Below the pieces are notes generated by a model that had not been told where the DNA came from, searched no databases, and saw only the letters and a list, made by a program, of their open reading frames with translations. From the NCBI RefSeq assembly GCF_027587205.1, contig NZ_JAPDOD010000003.1, positions 248,001-312,000 on the forward strand: 64,000 bases of DNA. The letters run 5' to 3'. The stretch's first letter is position 1; the number at the start of each line of letters is the position of its first letter. Source of the DNA: Solirubrobacter ginsenosidimutans (GTDB lineage: Bacteria; Actinomycetota; Thermoleophilia; Solirubrobacterales; Solirubrobacteraceae). The translations under genes were made by a program, and so were the position numbers. Of the stretch, positions 1 to 7,115 are shown piece by piece.

Positions 1-923
1 TGCGCGAGTTCCAGGAGTTGTTCGGGCCGGTCAGCAAAGCGCCCACCAACGCCGTCCTGATCCTGAGCAAGGTCGACGGCTGGTGGAAGGCGAGCACCCG
101 CGACCAGCGCGAGCCGCTGGCGATCGGGCACTCGATGCTTGCCGGGCACCAGTCGGAGCTGCGCCACCGCGTCTGGGACGCGCTCCCGGTCGTCGGCCTG
201 CTCGCGCAGACCGCGTGCGCGATGCGGGCGATCGACCAAACGGTCGTTGCGGATCTGCAAGCGCTCGCGCAGAGCCCTGACCGCGCGACCATGCTGCTGG
301 ACCGGCGGTTGCTCGCGGCCGCCCGGTCGCCGCTCCCGGCGGAGCGACAGGTGGCTCTGCATGACGCGTTCGGGATGTATGGGCTCCACGTCGCGCTCGA
401 GCTTGCCGAGCGCGGGGATCCACAACTGCTGGCCGACGAGCTCCGGCGCCTCTCGGGCTTCGAGCGCGTCCGCAAGCTGATCGACGAGACGTTCCGCAGC
501 CGTTCGACCCTGTTGCGCGCCGACGCACTGCTGACGTCGCTCGAGCGGTTGGCGCTCGCTCGCCACGGCGGCCTGTCGTCGCAGGCGGCGGATCGCCTGC
601 GCGGTCACGTCGAGACCGTTCGCACCGGCGAGCACTGCATCGCGCTGCGTGCGCTGCAGCTGCTGCGCGAGATCGCCGACCGCCGCACCGTGCTCTCGGC
701 GTCGCAGCGCGACGAGTTGCGCGAGCTCTTCGGCGCCGACGCCGCGGCCGCGTCGCTCCCACTCTCGCTCGAGCAGGTGCTTCGGCGGCGCGACGCGTGG
801 CATGCCCTGGAGATGCGGCGGCCATCGCCCCCGCAGCTGCGGCGGATCGCGGCCGAGGCGCGGCGCGCGCTGGACGACATGGTCGGCCGGGTCGACGGCA
901 CGACGAGCGGGAACGTGGCCTGA
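1..923 (+). CDS. Dynamin-like GTPase, C-terminal part (5' end outside window)
   Basis: The reading frame is already open at the left edge (first whole codon at base 3) and a TTG at 18 is only an internal codon, so the gene starts upstream. The first visible residues include the block ILSKVDGW, which fits the G4 (N/S-KxD) guanine-specificity motif of a dynamin-family GTPase; P-loop and G3 lie off the window. The rest is a long, charged, mostly helical stalk-like region without clear membrane segment. Its stop is immediately followed by the ATG of a second GTPase, so the two are surely co-translated. Tandem dynamin-like proteins (IniA/IniC type) are known in actinobacteria and act on membranes. 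Family assignment rests on the partial G domain plus the neighbour. Confidence 0.6.
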   Translation, partial: REFQELFGPVSKAPTNAVLILSKVDGWWKASTRDQREPLAIGHSMLAGHQSELRHRVWDALPVVGLLAQTACAMRAIDQTVVADLQALAQSPDRATMLLDRRLLAAARSPLPAERQVALHDAFGMYGLHVALELAERGDPQLLADELRRLSGFERVRKLIDETFRSRSTLLRADALLTSLERLALARHGGLSSQAADRLRGHVETVRTGEHCIALRALQLLREIADRRTVLSASQRDELRELFGADAAAASLPLSLEQVLRRRDAWHALEMRRPSPPQLRRIAAEARRALDDMVGRVDGTTSGNVA

Positions 924-2759
924 ATGCCCGCCGGGGAGCCCGGGCTCGAATGGATGCGGGCAATCGTGGGGCTGAGCAACGACGCGCTCGCCGCGCTGCA
1001 CAAGACTCACGCGGCAAACCTGCAGCGACCGATCCTGGAGCTCGGTCAGGCGGTCGTCCGGCAGGTGGGGATGCCGGTGATCGGAAAACGCAGCACGGGG
1101 AAGAGCACGCTGATCAACGCGTTGCTCGGCAGCGATGTCACACCGATGGAGGATGACGTCGCGACGAACGTCTACCTCCGTCTCCAGAGCGGTGAGGAGG
1201 GCGCGCCCCCGCGAGCGGTCGTCGTCTTCCACGATCCGGACCGAACGCCCGAGGACATCCCGTTCTCCGGCCTCGACGAGTACGCGACGGCGCATGGCTC
1301 TCGTCGCCACGAGGTGGCCTACGTCGAGATCGAACACGACAGCCCGGTGCTGGCGGACGGGCTGGCGCTGTTCGATACGCCGGGCCTGCTCGGCCTGGAC
1401 GCGAGCCATACGACGGCGGCGCTCGCGGCACTTGCCGATGCGTCCGCGGTCATGCTCGTGCTCGATGGGCGCACGCCGGCCGACGAGGAGGACATCGCGA
1501 TCCTCAAGCTCGCGGCGGAACACGTCCGGCACATCATCGTCGCCGCGAACAAGTGCGACGAGTCCGACGACGCCGCCGGCCACGTCGCCGTGCTGGAGGC
1601 GGTCCCGGGGCTCGACGCGGATGTGCGAGCGCTGCCGGTCAGCGCCTGGCTGGAGCGCCACGCCCAGCAGCTCGAAGTCGACGGGTCCGACGGGACGGCT
1701 GCACTGCACGAGCTGAGCGGCGTCGCGCGCCTGCGCACGGTGCTCGCCGAGGTCTGCGATCTCGTCGTCCGCGAGAAGCACGCGCTGCTCCTCGACCGCG
1801 TGGGGATCTCGCTCAATGAGCTGACGCGTCCGGATCGAGAGCAGGTCGAGACCGCCGCCAGCGGTGAGGACCCCACCTCGCGCATCAACGAGCTCAGCAT
1901 GGAGATCGAGCGCATCAAGAGCATCCCGGCGGTCGCGAAGCTCAACCAGCGGATGGCGACGATCGAGAAGGAGGTGTCCCTCGAGTACGTCGCCGGCGTC
2001 GCCCGCGCGTTGGCCGAGCTGCGGCACGAGATCGAGACCAGCTGGACGCCCGCGATCTCGGAGCGGCTCCCCGAAGCGGCGGAAAGCCGAGTGCGCGCGG
2101 CCTGGCTGCTGGCGGTCAACGCGCTGCGGGACCGTTCAGCAGCGGCCGCGGGCGACCTCTACCGCGAGCTGGGCCTGGAGGGTGAGATCGTGCTGGTGTC
2201 ACGTGGCGAGGACAAGGCGGACGCGTTGCCGGCGACGTTTGCGCGCGGGGACCGCCTCCCCGTACCCACCGACGCTGCGTCGCCGGTCGAGCGCACCGTC
2301 AAGCGGGCGATGCGGGTGATGCTCGTCGCGGGGGCGGCCAACCTCGCCCTTCCGGGCATCGGCACGGCGATCCTGCCGATCGCGCTGCCGCTCGGCTTCT
2401 ATCTCGCACGGCGCGAGGAATTGGATGTCGACAAGCGCCGCAGCCGTCGCGCGGCGCTCGAGTACCTGCGGGCCAACGAGCACGCCGCGTCGCGTCTGAA
2501 CAGCGCGCTCGCGTCACGCGCGACGAACCTGAACGAGGAGCTCAGGCAACAGATGAACGACAGCTACCTCGCGCGGCTCGCGAGCCTCGGCCAGACGATG
2601 CGCGGGCTCCAGAGCGGCAAGGTGGGACTCGAAGCCGCCCGCTCGCGTCTCGCTGCCGTCGAGCCACTGCTCGAGCGCCATCGCGCGCTGCTCGCCGATC
2701 CGCAGTGTCCGGTGCAGGCGCTCAGCGCCCCCGGTACCGCGTACTCCGCGATCCGCTGA
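924..2759 (+). CDS. Dynamin-like GTPase with membrane segment
   Basis: 611 residues; the ATG abuts the previous stop. All GTPase motifs are visible: P-loop GKRSTGKS at about residues 54-61, a switch-I Thr in DVATNVYL, G3 LFDTPGL, and G4 NKCDES. After a long helical region there is a hydrophobic Gly/Ala/Leu segment at about residues 464-492 followed by ARREELDVDKRR, suggesting membrane insertion or a paddle, and then a coiled-coil-rich tail. This is the layout of bacterial dynamin-like proteins such as IniA/IniC, which bind and remodel the cytoplasmic membrane, often after envelope stress. It forms an operon with the partial GTPase upstream and the Hsp70-like protein starting 8 bases downstream. 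A hetero-oligomer of the two GTPases is likely by analogy, not shown. Confidence 0.8.
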   Translation: MPAGEPGLEWMRAIVGLSNDALAALHKTHAANLQRPILELGQAVVRQVGMPVIGKRSTGKSTLINALLGSDVTPMEDDVATNVYLRLQSGEEGAPPRAVVVFHDPDRTPEDIPFSGLDEYATAHGSRRHEVAYVEIEHDSPVLADGLALFDTPGLLGLDASHTTAALAALADASAVMLVLDGRTPADEEDIAILKLAAEHVRHIIVAANKCDESDDAAGHVAVLEAVPGLDADVRALPVSAWLERHAQQLEVDGSDGTAALHELSGVARLRTVLAEVCDLVVREKHALLLDRVGISLNELTRPDREQVETAASGEDPTSRINELSMEIERIKSIPAVAKLNQRMATIEKEVSLEYVAGVARALAELRHEIETSWTPAISERLPEAAESRVRAAWLLAVNALRDRSAAAAGDLYRELGLEGEIVLVSRGEDKADALPATFARGDRLPVPTDAASPVERTVKRAMRVMLVAGAANLALPGIGTAILPIALPLGFYLARREELDVDKRRSRRAALEYLRANEHAASRLNSALASRATNLNEELRQQMNDSYLARLASLGQTMRGLQSGKVGLEAARSRLAAVEPLLERHRALLADPQCPVQALSAPGTAYSAIR

Positions 2760-2766
2760 CCCGCCG

Positions 2767-5121
2767 GTGGCCGGTGACGCTCGCGCCCCGCTGTTCGTGA
2801 GCATCGACTTCGGTGCCTCGGTCACGGTCGCGGCCGGGATGCGGGCGGGAGGCGAGCCCGAAGTCGTCCAAGTGGATGGGACCGACCCGTCGGGGATCTA
2901 CCTGCCGTCGGCCGTCTACCGCGCCCATGACGGCGAGATCTGGGTCGGGCGGGCGGCCGTCGAGGCGATCGCCACCGATCCGCTCGGCGGCCAGCTCACG
3001 CTCAAGTCGGCGATCCGTGCCGGCCAGGAGGTGGAGACCCTGACGCATCGGTCGATCCCGCTCGTGGCGCTGATCGCGCGGGTTCTGGCGCGCGCCCACG
3101 ATGCCGCGATCGCCCAGTTCGGCGATGTGCCGGTGGAGGTCACGCTCACGTGCCCCGTCGCCTGGGCGCCGGACGGGCCGCATGCCGTGCGCCGGCGTGT
3201 TCTGCGCGCGGCCGCGCAGCTCGCCGGAATCCCGGGAGCGGTCGGCCTCATCAACGAGGCCGAAGCCGCAGCACATCACCACGGCGACGGCGAGCTCCCG
3301 ATCGCCGAGGGCGAACTGTGCTCGATCTATGACATCGGCGCCTCGACCTGCGACATCGCGGTCCTCCGGCGCGACCAGGGCCGCCTGACGGTCGTCGCGC
3401 TCGCCGAGGCCGAGGTCGGTGGCGACCTGTTCGATTGGCGGCTGTATGAGCATGTCCTCGACCACCTCGAGCGCGAGGCGCCGGACGCCGCGGAAGCGCT
3501 GCGGCTCGTGGACACCGGCGAGGAGGATCCCGTCTGGCGCCGGCGGCAGGTCGCGCTCGCCGGGCAGGTCCGGGGCGCGAAGGAACGGTTGAGCGACGTC
3601 GACCGCGTGACGCTCGAGTTCCCCGACAGGATCGCCCCTGCCACGGTCGTGTCCCGCGAGACGTTCGAGGGCCTGATTCGCGACGACATCGAGACGACGC
3701 GCGACGAGTTCCGCAGCTGCCTGCGGCGCGGGCTGGAGAGCGCGGGCGATCACCGCGGGCTCTGCGCCGCGTACCTCGTCGGCGGGACCAGCCGGATGCC
3801 GCTCGTCGCCGACGTCGTGAACTCCACGACCGACGTCACGGCGCACACCGCCGACGACCCGCGCACGGCGGTCGCGCTCGGTGCGGTGCTCGCGCTGGAG
3901 TCGCGCCGCGCGGCGCGGCCCCGCCGGCGGGCGGTGCGTGGCGAAGAGCTGCACGCGCGCAGCCTGATCGCCTGCGCCGTACATCAGCGTCACGCCTTTC
4001 TCGTGCACCGCGATCCGACCGGCGCGGCGAAGCTCACCCGCCTGGATCTCCGCCGCGGCGCCGCCGATCGCTCGATCGACCTCCCGGATCTGCCCCGCGA
4101 CGAGGCGGTGTCGATCGCGGCGCATGGGGGAGGCGTCGTCGTCGCGCTGCCACGGACGGTGTGGGCACGCGACCTGGAGCTCACGCCGATCTTCGGGCTC
4201 GATCTCGAGGGCGACGTGGTGATGGTCGAGGCAGGCCCGACGTGCATCTGGATCGTCTACGCCGAGCCGCCTGGGCCCGGCGGGCGACGCGACCGGCGAC
4301 GGCTGCGGCTGCGCACGATCGGCGTTCCCAGCGCCGATCGCGACGAGGAGACCGAGCGTGACGTCGGGATCGGCGAGCATGTGACGACCGCGGCCACCGA
4401 CGGGCCGCCGGCGTTCTGGAGCGTCGCCAGCGGCGTCCCGGGGCGGCACGAGCTGTTCTTCGCGATGCCGACGCGAGGTCTCGGCACGCTCGAGCAGAGC
4501 GTGTTCGCCGCGGCCGAGGACGGGCGGATGCGCAAGGTCCAGACGCGCAAGTCGGCGCCGTGGCTGGCCGACCGGCGCCTGACGGCGGGCGGCGATCTCT
4601 GGCTCGAGGTCGAGTCCCGTGGCCGGCGGCTGCACGCCCACCTCGGCGCGACCCATCTGCTGACGGTCGAGACCGATCGCGACGAAGGCGTCGACGCCGT
4701 GCCCGTGGTCACCGCCGGCTCGTTGTATCTCGCCATCGGGTCCCGCGCGGCGCCGCCGTGGGACCTGCTGCGCGTCGACGTGGCGCGCCGCACCGAGTCC
4801 GACCGGCAACTCGCCGGCATCTACCGGCAGGCGGCAGTCGATCCGCCTTGGCGCGTGTCCCACCAGCGCGGGCTCTTCTCGGTGCATCGTGGCGCCGACT
4901 CGTTCCTGCTGGCCGGCCAGGCGGCGGTCGAGGCCGAGAACGGCGCATGGTTGAGCACGCGCCAGGAGGGACGGGCGGCCGTGCTGCGCGTCGACCCGAT
5001 CGGGGTACGCGCCACGCTTGCGGTGCCCGCGGGAGCGGTGCCGGTCGGGTCAGGCGCGGGGCGCTTGTACGTGCGCACGGCGGCGGCGGAGCTGCGTAGC
5101 GTGCCGTGGGAGGCGGGCTGA
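2767..5121 (+). CDS. Hsp70-family ATPase fused to propeller-like C-terminal region
   Basis: 784 residues from a GTG 8 bases after the GTPase stop. The N-terminal ~380 residues are an Hsp70/actin-fold ATPase: phosphate-1 loop SIDFGASVTVA, phosphate-2 loop IYDIGASTCDIAVL, and adenosine motif LVGGTSRMPLV. The usual Hsp70 peptide-binding domain and lid are absent. After an Arg-rich linker (about residue 385) come roughly 390 residues of repeated short beta segments with recurring Trp/Gly-Leu motifs, which look like a beta-propeller; no family could be named. Hsp70-like genes beside dynamin-like GTPases occur in other actinobacteria. It probably works with the GTPases upstream as an ATP-driven scaffold. 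The fold of the C-terminal half is inference. Confidence 0.75.
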   Translation: MAGDARAPLFVSIDFGASVTVAAGMRAGGEPEVVQVDGTDPSGIYLPSAVYRAHDGEIWVGRAAVEAIATDPLGGQLTLKSAIRAGQEVETLTHRSIPLVALIARVLARAHDAAIAQFGDVPVEVTLTCPVAWAPDGPHAVRRRVLRAAAQLAGIPGAVGLINEAEAAAHHHGDGELPIAEGELCSIYDIGASTCDIAVLRRDQGRLTVVALAEAEVGGDLFDWRLYEHVLDHLEREAPDAAEALRLVDTGEEDPVWRRRQVALAGQVRGAKERLSDVDRVTLEFPDRIAPATVVSRETFEGLIRDDIETTRDEFRSCLRRGLESAGDHRGLCAAYLVGGTSRMPLVADVVNSTTDVTAHTADDPRTAVALGAVLALESRRAARPRRRAVRGEELHARSLIACAVHQRHAFLVHRDPTGAAKLTRLDLRRGAADRSIDLPDLPRDEAVSIAAHGGGVVVALPRTVWARDLELTPIFGLDLEGDVVMVEAGPTCIWIVYAEPPGPGGRRDRRRLRLRTIGVPSADRDEETERDVGIGEHVTTAATDGPPAFWSVASGVPGRHELFFAMPTRGLGTLEQSVFAAAEDGRMRKVQTRKSAPWLADRRLTAGGDLWLEVESRGRRLHAHLGATHLLTVETDRDEGVDAVPVVTAGSLYLAIGSRAAPPWDLLRVDVARRTESDRQLAGIYRQAAVDPPWRVSHQRGLFSVHRGADSFLLAGQAAVEAENGAWLSTRQEGRAAVLRVDPIGVRATLAVPAGAVPVGSGAGRLYVRTAAAELRSVPWEAG

Positions 5122-5124
5122 CCC

Positions 5125-6534
5125 TCAGCCGCCGCGCTGCGCGCTGAGCCTGGCCCGGAAGCTGCTGTCCTGGGTGGCGATATTCCCGTCGAGCTGATCG
5201 CCGGCGATTCTCAGCTCGAACTTTGTGCCGGGCCCGAATGCGACCGGGGCGCCGTCCGCGAGCGGGCGCCACGTGCCCGTCGGCCGTATGAGCGTGATCT
5301 GCTTGCCGTCTTCGCTCACCGTGCCCATGGTCGGCTCCAGGACGAACGAGCCGGCCTGATCCTTCCCGCCGTTCATCGAGACCTCGACGGCGTCGCCGTC
5401 TCCCGGCCGGATCGTGGCGGTGAGTGGGAGCGTGGCCTGCGCGCCGGCCAAGGAGGCCGTCTCCTGCCCGCGCCAGTCGCCGGTCACCGACGAGCCTCCG
5501 CCGGTGAACACGAGCACGGCGACGACGCCCACCACCGCTGCCGCGACGACGGCGGCGATTGCGAGACCCCGACCGTGAGCGGGCGGGCGAGGTTCTCGCT
5601 CGCTCGTGCGCCGCGGTGGCGGCGTCGGCTCGGCGGCGCGCTTGGCGACCGGCCGCCGAGCGGGCGCACTCCGAGACGGCACGGTCGGCGCGGGTGGCGC
5701 CTCGCCGGCGGCGGCGAGCAACGCCCCGCCGAGCTCGCCGGCCGTCTGATAGCGCGCGTCCGGATCCTTCGCGAGGGCGATGGCGATTGGCTCGTCGAAC
5801 GCAGTACCGAGCTCCGGCCGGCGCTGGGACGGCACCGGCGGCGCCGTCATCTGGTGCGCCGCGAGCTTTGCCGCTGAGGCGCCCCCGGGAAACGGGGGCA
5901 TGCCGGTCAGCGCTTCAAGCGCCACGCAGCCGAGCGCGTACACGTCACTCCCCGCATGCGCGAGCCGCTCGACGCGCTCGGGGGCGAACGTGTCGGCGTC
6001 GGCGAGGGGTCGTCCGGGGCTCAGCGCCGCGAGTGGCATCACCCCGACGTCGCGCAGCAGCGCGCGGTCGCCGTCGACGACGACCGAGTCCGCGGTCAGC
6101 TGGCCGTGGACGAGACCCCGGACGTGCAGCTGATCGAGTGCGTCACCCACGCCTGCCATGAGCTTCGCGGCGCGCAGCGGGTCGAGTGGACCTGAGGCGG
6201 TGATCAGGTCCCGCAGCGACTCTCCCTGCGCCGGCTCGCTCGCGATCGCGACGACCCCGTCCTCGAGCGCGACGCCGACGTGCGGCACGAGCCCGCGGTG
6301 CCGGACCGCGCGCAGTGCCGCGCTGCGGTTGCGGACCTGCGCCTCGAGCATCATGTCCGCGGGTCCGCGCCGGAGGTGGAGCTCAAGATCGATGGGTGCG
6401 CCGGATTGATCGCGCCCGTCGTAGACGGTCGCCGAGCCGCGCCGCCGGCGTGCCTCGAACCGGTCGAACGGCCCCACACGCCCGGGGAGGCCGTCGCCGC
6501 TCGTCCCCGTGTGATCGCCGATGTCAGATGCCAT
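5125..6534 (-). CDS. Membrane-anchored Ser/Thr kinase-like protein, predicted pseudokinase
   Basis: 469 residues from ATG at 6534 (upstream GAAGG); an upstream in-frame start at 6576 is possible but less likely. Residues 20-275 follow the PknB-type kinase fold, with the C-lobe well kept (APERVERL, SDVYALGCVALEALTG, and RYQTAGEL near the end). The catalytic residues are lost: the glycine loop reads RRRRGSATVYDG, the beta-3 Lys is missing (IDLELHL), HRD is HGQ at 143-145 with no Lys/Asn in the loop, and DFG is DVG at 162-164. A Pro/Arg-rich linker leads to one membrane segment at about 323-344 and an extracellular ~125-residue beta-rich domain. It is probably a non-catalytic sensor or scaffold. 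It converges with the Hsp70-like gene, 3 bases apart. Confidence 0.8.
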   Translation of the reverse strand: MASDIGDHTGTSGDGLPGRVGPFDRFEARRRRGSATVYDGRDQSGAPIDLELHLRRGPADMMLEAQVRNRSAALRAVRHRGLVPHVGVALEDGVVAIASEPAQGESLRDLITASGPLDPLRAAKLMAGVGDALDQLHVRGLVHGQLTADSVVVDGDRALLRDVGVMPLAALSPGRPLADADTFAPERVERLAHAGSDVYALGCVALEALTGMPPFPGGASAAKLAAHQMTAPPVPSQRRPELGTAFDEPIAIALAKDPDARYQTAGELGGALLAAAGEAPPAPTVPSRSAPARRPVAKRAAEPTPPPRRTSEREPRPPAHGRGLAIAAVVAAAVVGVVAVLVFTGGGSSVTGDWRGQETASLAGAQATLPLTATIRPGDGDAVEVSMNGGKDQAGSFVLEPTMGTVSEDGKQITLIRPTGTWRPLADGAPVAFGPGTKFELRIAGDQLDGNIATQDSSFRARLSAQRGG

Positions 6535-6628
6535 GCGCCTTCGAGAAACCCTGACCGAGCTGCCTAGCACTGTCAATCAGGATTCCCGCTGGGTTGACGG
6601 CGACCGGCGAGTATGGGTCATTAAGCAC

Positions 6629-7051
6629 ATGGGAAAGCAGACCGACGACCCCTCTGACCGTCCTCCGCGGATCGAGGACGAGATCAAGGCGGTTGACGAT
6701 GAGCGTCGTGCCAACCGGCGATTGATCGGGCAGCTGATCGGCGGCGCAGCCGTCGGTGGGGCGATCACGCACGGGCAACGGATCATCGACGGCAAGCTCG
6801 ACCCGGACCACGAAACTCCCCATGACGCGCCGGATCCCCAGAACGTAGTGGATGATCCGAGCGCAGGCGATACGTCGCCCGTCAGCGACGTCACCGACGA
6901 CCCGGGCGAGCACTTTGTGACCGAGACCTACTGGACCCAAGGCATCTACGCCGTCAGTTCCAGCGAACACGACCCGGCGGCCGACCTCGACGACACCTCG
7001 CACGACACCGGCGACGTCGACGAGCACGGCGACTACGGGACGGACGTTTAG
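6629..7051 (+). CDS. Small acidic hypothetical protein
   Basis: 140 residues if started at the ATG at 6629 (MGKQTDDPSD); a longer form from 6521 would overlap the start of the divergent pseudokinase gene and is less likely. A charged N-terminus with Arg-rich helix is followed by a Gly/Ala stretch (QLIGGAAVGGAITHG, about residues 35-50) and then a strongly Asp/Glu/His-rich tail with low complexity (DHETPHDAPDP, DLDDTSHDTGDVDEHG). No signal peptide and no recognised family. Base composition is somewhat lower in GC than its neighbours. It could be a real acidic protein of unknown role or a chance ORF in a divergent intergenic region. Confidence 0.4.
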   Translation: MGKQTDDPSDRPPRIEDEIKAVDDERRANRRLIGQLIGGAAVGGAITHGQRIIDGKLDPDHETPHDAPDPQNVVDDPSAGDTSPVSDVTDDPGEHFVTETYWTQGIYAVSSSEHDPAADLDDTSHDTGDVDEHGDYGTDV

Positions 7052-7115
7052 CCTCCGTCCGGTCTGTCGTCATGCGGACATCGCCGCGCCGCGTGGCGCA
7101 GCGGCGTTCGCGGCG

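Noticed and set aside
2722..4887. 721-codon minus-strand open frame
   Set aside because: It is an antisense shadow of the Hsp70-like gene; composition is Arg/Asp/Ala-rich with no domain, as expected in high-GC DNA.
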